Below, one piece after another: positions 5,993-7,364 of a stretch of DNA of 7,364 bases (positions within the stretch are counted from its first letter, which is position 1; the number at the start of each line of letters is the position of its first letter). Source of the DNA: Acidobacteriota bacterium (GTDB lineage Bacteria; Acidobacteriota; Terriglobia; Terriglobales; Acidobacteriaceae); contig QIAR01000162.1 in NCBI GenBank assembly GCA_003225595.1, positions 1 through 7,364 on the forward strand, written 5' to 3'. The position numbers were made by a program, and so were the translations under genes. Under the pieces are notes generated by a model. That model saw nothing but the letters and a program-made list of their open reading frames with translations, was not told where the DNA came from and searched no databases.

Positions 5993-5996
5993 ACGT

Positions 5997-6009
5997 CCTC
6001 CTCTGGAGG
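5997..6009 (-). promoter_or_regulatory. Hairpin covering the decarboxylase Shine-Dalgarno
   Basis: CCTCC (5997-6001) and GGAGG (6005-6009) form a perfect 5-bp stem with a 3-nt loop. In the minus-strand transcript the 3' arm is the AGGAGG Shine-Dalgarno of the decarboxylase, so folding would hide it. The stem is short but GC-rich. Confidence 0.45.
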
Positions 6010-6024
6010 GCTACCCAGCAAGAT

Positions 6025-6038
6025 AGCCGATATCGGCT
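6025..6038. promoter_or_regulatory. Perfect 14-bp palindrome in the divergent promoter region
   Basis: AGCCGATATCGGCT is perfectly self-complementary with no spacer. It lies 33 bp upstream of the decarboxylase start codon and 93 bp upstream of the DUF5519 start. This is a natural operator position for a homodimeric regulator of the decarboxylase, possibly overlapping its transcription start. Confidence 0.5.
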
Positions 6039-6074
6039 CACATTGGACACCTCGACTTCTTGTAGGCGGGCATG

Positions 6075-6103
6075 TGACTGAATCGAGCGGTCACGTTCAG
6101 TCA
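6075..6103. promoter_or_regulatory. 8-bp inverted repeat with arm centres two helical turns apart
   Basis: TGACTGAA (6075-6082) is matched exactly by TTCAGTCA (6096-6103) with a 13-bp spacer. The arm centres are 21 bp apart, so both half-sites face the same side of the helix. A second overlapping pairing, GTGAC (6074-6078) with GTCAC (6090-6094), is also present. The site is 28 bp before the DUF5519 start codon and 83 bp from the decarboxylase start. It is a candidate operator serving one or both divergent genes. Confidence 0.45.
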
Positions 6104-6130
6104 TCGAAAAGAGAAGCCAAGGGAGTTTGG

Positions 6131-6577
6131 ATGAAGCATCTGAAGAAGCTCGAAGATGACGTTTCCACGTGGCCGAACATCTCCGTTCATCCTCACCGAT
6201 TCGGAGGCAGGGAATTCCGTTTCGGAAGTGCAGAAGTCGGGCACATACATGCTGGCGGGATCGTTGACATTCCGTTTCCGCGATCAGTTCACGATGTGCT
6301 CTTGGCAGAGGGTCTTGCTGAAGAGCACCGCTGGGTTCCCAACTCAGGCTGGATTACATTTCGTGTCCGCAGCCGCAGCGAGGAAGACCTCAGGCATGCT
6401 ATCTGGCTAATGCGTCTGTCATACCTGCGCTACGTGCTGAAGGCCGCAACTGATCCGCGCAAGCTGTTTGAGCAGGAAAGCGAACAACTGAATTTGAGTC
6501 CTCAGTTCAAATCGCTGCTCGAACCGTTCGTGCCTAGAACCGCGAACCACGTTTCTACTGAGTCCCTCCCGGCGTAG
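6131..6577 (+). CDS. DUF5519 (luciferase-domain) family protein
   Basis: A 148-residue cytoplasmic protein of the small DUF5519 family, listed as 'luciferase domain-containing' because of similarity to the C-terminal part of fungal/oomycete luciferase-like proteins. It does not imply bioluminescence. Recognisable blocks are WPNISVHPHRFGGREFRFG (14-32), EVGHIHAGGIVDIPFP (35-50), a helical HDVLLAEGLAEEH, then SGWITFRVRS (72-81) and an amphipathic helix AIWLMRLSYLRYVL (90-103). Several His residues (H20, H22, H38, H40) and the conserved Arg/Gly positions could form a binding site. The frame is open upstream to 5924. The ATG at 6131 is chosen because AAGGGAG ends 6 nt before it and family similarity starts just after. 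It is divergent from the decarboxylase and 66 nt ahead of the oxidoreductase gene. The biochemical role is unknown. Confidence 0.85.
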   Translation: MKHLKKLEDDVSTWPNISVHPHRFGGREFRFGSAEVGHIHAGGIVDIPFPRSVHDVLLAEGLAEEHRWVPNSGWITFRVRSRSEEDLRHAIWLMRLSYLRYVLKAATDPRKLFEQESEQLNLSPQFKSLLEPFVPRTANHVSTESLPA

Positions 6578-6643
6578 AGGGCTCGATCACCCCAACCTGT
6601 ACTTTGAAGGCTTTTACAGTGTCTTGTCCAAGGAGATTGCGAA

Positions 6644-7364
6644 ATGGAAAACATGAAAGCAGTGCGAGTCCACAACTATGGCGGGCCGGAAGTGCTCCAG
6701 TTCGAAGATGCCCCCCGCCCGACGCCCGGTTCCGGTGAATTACTCATAAGAGTCCATGCTGCTTCGGTGAATCCCATCGACTGGAAAGTCCGAGCAGGCT
6801 ACATGAAGGATTACATTCCTCTTCCGCTGCCATTTATTCCGGGCTGGGACGTTTCCGGTGTTGTCGAGGCAGTGGGCTCCGGTGTCACCAAATTCAAGAA
6901 GGGCGATGAAGTCTATGCCCGCCCGGATGTCACCGCTCATGGTTACGGTGCTTACGCGCAATACGTGGTAGCGAAGGAAGCAGAAACGGCGCTCAAACCA
7001 AAGTCGATTGACCATGTCCACGCCGCCACGATTCCTGTCGGGGCGGTGACCCCGTGGCGGGCGCTATTCGACACTGCTGGGCTGAAGAAAGATCAAAAAG
7101 TATTGATTCATGGCGCAGCCGGAGGCGTGGGCAGCTTTGCGGTACAACTCGCGAAGTGGAAGGGAGCGTACGTGATTGGGACAGCATCCACCCGGAATCA
7201 AGCGTTTCTGCGGCAATTGGGAGTGGACGAACCAATCGATTACGAGAAGACACGATTTGAGGATGTGGTGCATGACGTGGACGTTGTGCTCGATCCCATC
7301 GGGGGCGACACGCAGAAGCGTTCGTGGAAGACCCTAAAGAAAGGCGGGATTCTCGTTTCGATTG
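6644..7364 (+). CDS. Zinc-free MDR-family NADP-dependent oxidoreductase (quinone oxidoreductase-like), 3' end missing
   Basis: The first 240 residues of a medium-chain dehydrogenase/reductase, cut by the window edge. Family members are usually about 310-340 residues. The GroES-like N-terminal domain (MKAVRVHNYGGPEVL, SVNPIDWKVRAGY, PFIPGWDVSGVV, KGDEVYA) lacks the cysteine and histidine zinc ligands of alcohol dehydrogenases, which places it with quinone oxidoreductases/enoyl reductases (Qor-like). The Rossmann nucleotide loop is at 158-164 (AAGGVGS), followed by helix AVQLAKWKGA. The region after beta-2 (GTASTRNQAFLRQLG) with Ser/Thr/Arg favours NADPH. The late motif DVVLDPIGGDTQKR is typical of this subgroup. 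The ATG at 6644 has AAGGAG 8 nt upstream. The second ATG (6653) is less well placed. It is probably cotranscribed with the DUF5519 gene 66 nt upstream. The substrate is unknown. Confidence 0.9.
   Translation, partial: MENMKAVRVHNYGGPEVLQFEDAPRPTPGSGELLIRVHAASVNPIDWKVRAGYMKDYIPLPLPFIPGWDVSGVVEAVGSGVTKFKKGDEVYARPDVTAHGYGAYAQYVVAKEAETALKPKSIDHVHAATIPVGAVTPWRALFDTAGLKKDQKVLIHGAAGGVGSFAVQLAKWKGAYVIGTASTRNQAFLRQLGVDEPIDYEKTRFEDVVHDVDVVLDPIGGDTQKRSWKTLKKGGILVSI

Noticed and set aside
6131..6577. Reading the 'luciferase domain' gene as a bioluminescence enzyme
   Set aside because: DUF5519 proteins are short and are not known light-emitting enzymes; no lux or other luciferase genes are present.

Overview
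The window most likely comes from the chromosome of a soil-type Acidobacteriota (Terriglobales-like) bacterium, or a metagenome contig from that group. The signs are a eukaryote-like Ser/Thr kinase of the 'GAGGMGEVYEAED' type, a secreted protein of a kind I associate with Acidobacteria, many signal-peptide proteins of unknown function, moderate GC, and strong AGGAGG-type ribosome binding sites. The taxon is an inference from protein style, not from a marker gene. I see no rRNA, tRNA, CRISPR array, insertion sequence or phage gene.

Layout. 1-590 (minus): a Ser/Thr kinase broken by an apparent internal deletion plus frameshift. Its N-lobe and HRD loop are present. The DFG-to-C-lobe part is missing. 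The juxtamembrane linker and a membrane helix resume in another frame, in a block of much higher GC. 591-852: gap with a coding-like minus frame that has no start codon. 853-1206 (plus): a small PilZ-domain protein. 1207-1474: convergent gap with an inverted repeat.

1475-3493 (minus): three exported proteins. In transcription order they are an outer-membrane beta-barrel protein, a His- and Cys-containing secreted protein 44 nt behind it, an intrinsic terminator, and then an LPPG-repeat RcnB/CigR-like protein. 3494-3887: gap with a dyad upstream of the barrel gene and a coding-like remnant interrupted by TGA. 3888-4280 (minus): a stand-alone response-regulator receiver domain. 4281-4543: a gap with no recognisable element.

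4544-5992 (minus): a group II PLP-dependent amino-acid decarboxylase. It is divergent from 6131-6577 (plus), a DUF5519 'luciferase-domain' small protein. The 138-bp spacer between them carries a hairpin over the decarboxylase Shine-Dalgarno, a perfect 14-bp palindrome, and an 8-bp dyad with arm centres 21 bp apart. 6644-end (plus): a zinc-free MDR/quinone-oxidoreductase-like enzyme cut off by the window edge, probably cotranscribed with the DUF5519 gene.

The regulatory genes (kinase, PilZ, receiver) show no clear link with one another. The best candidates for a functional unit are the envelope cluster at 1475-3493 and the divergent decarboxylase / DUF5519 / oxidoreductase locus at 4544-7364. 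No known defence or mobile system is recognisable.
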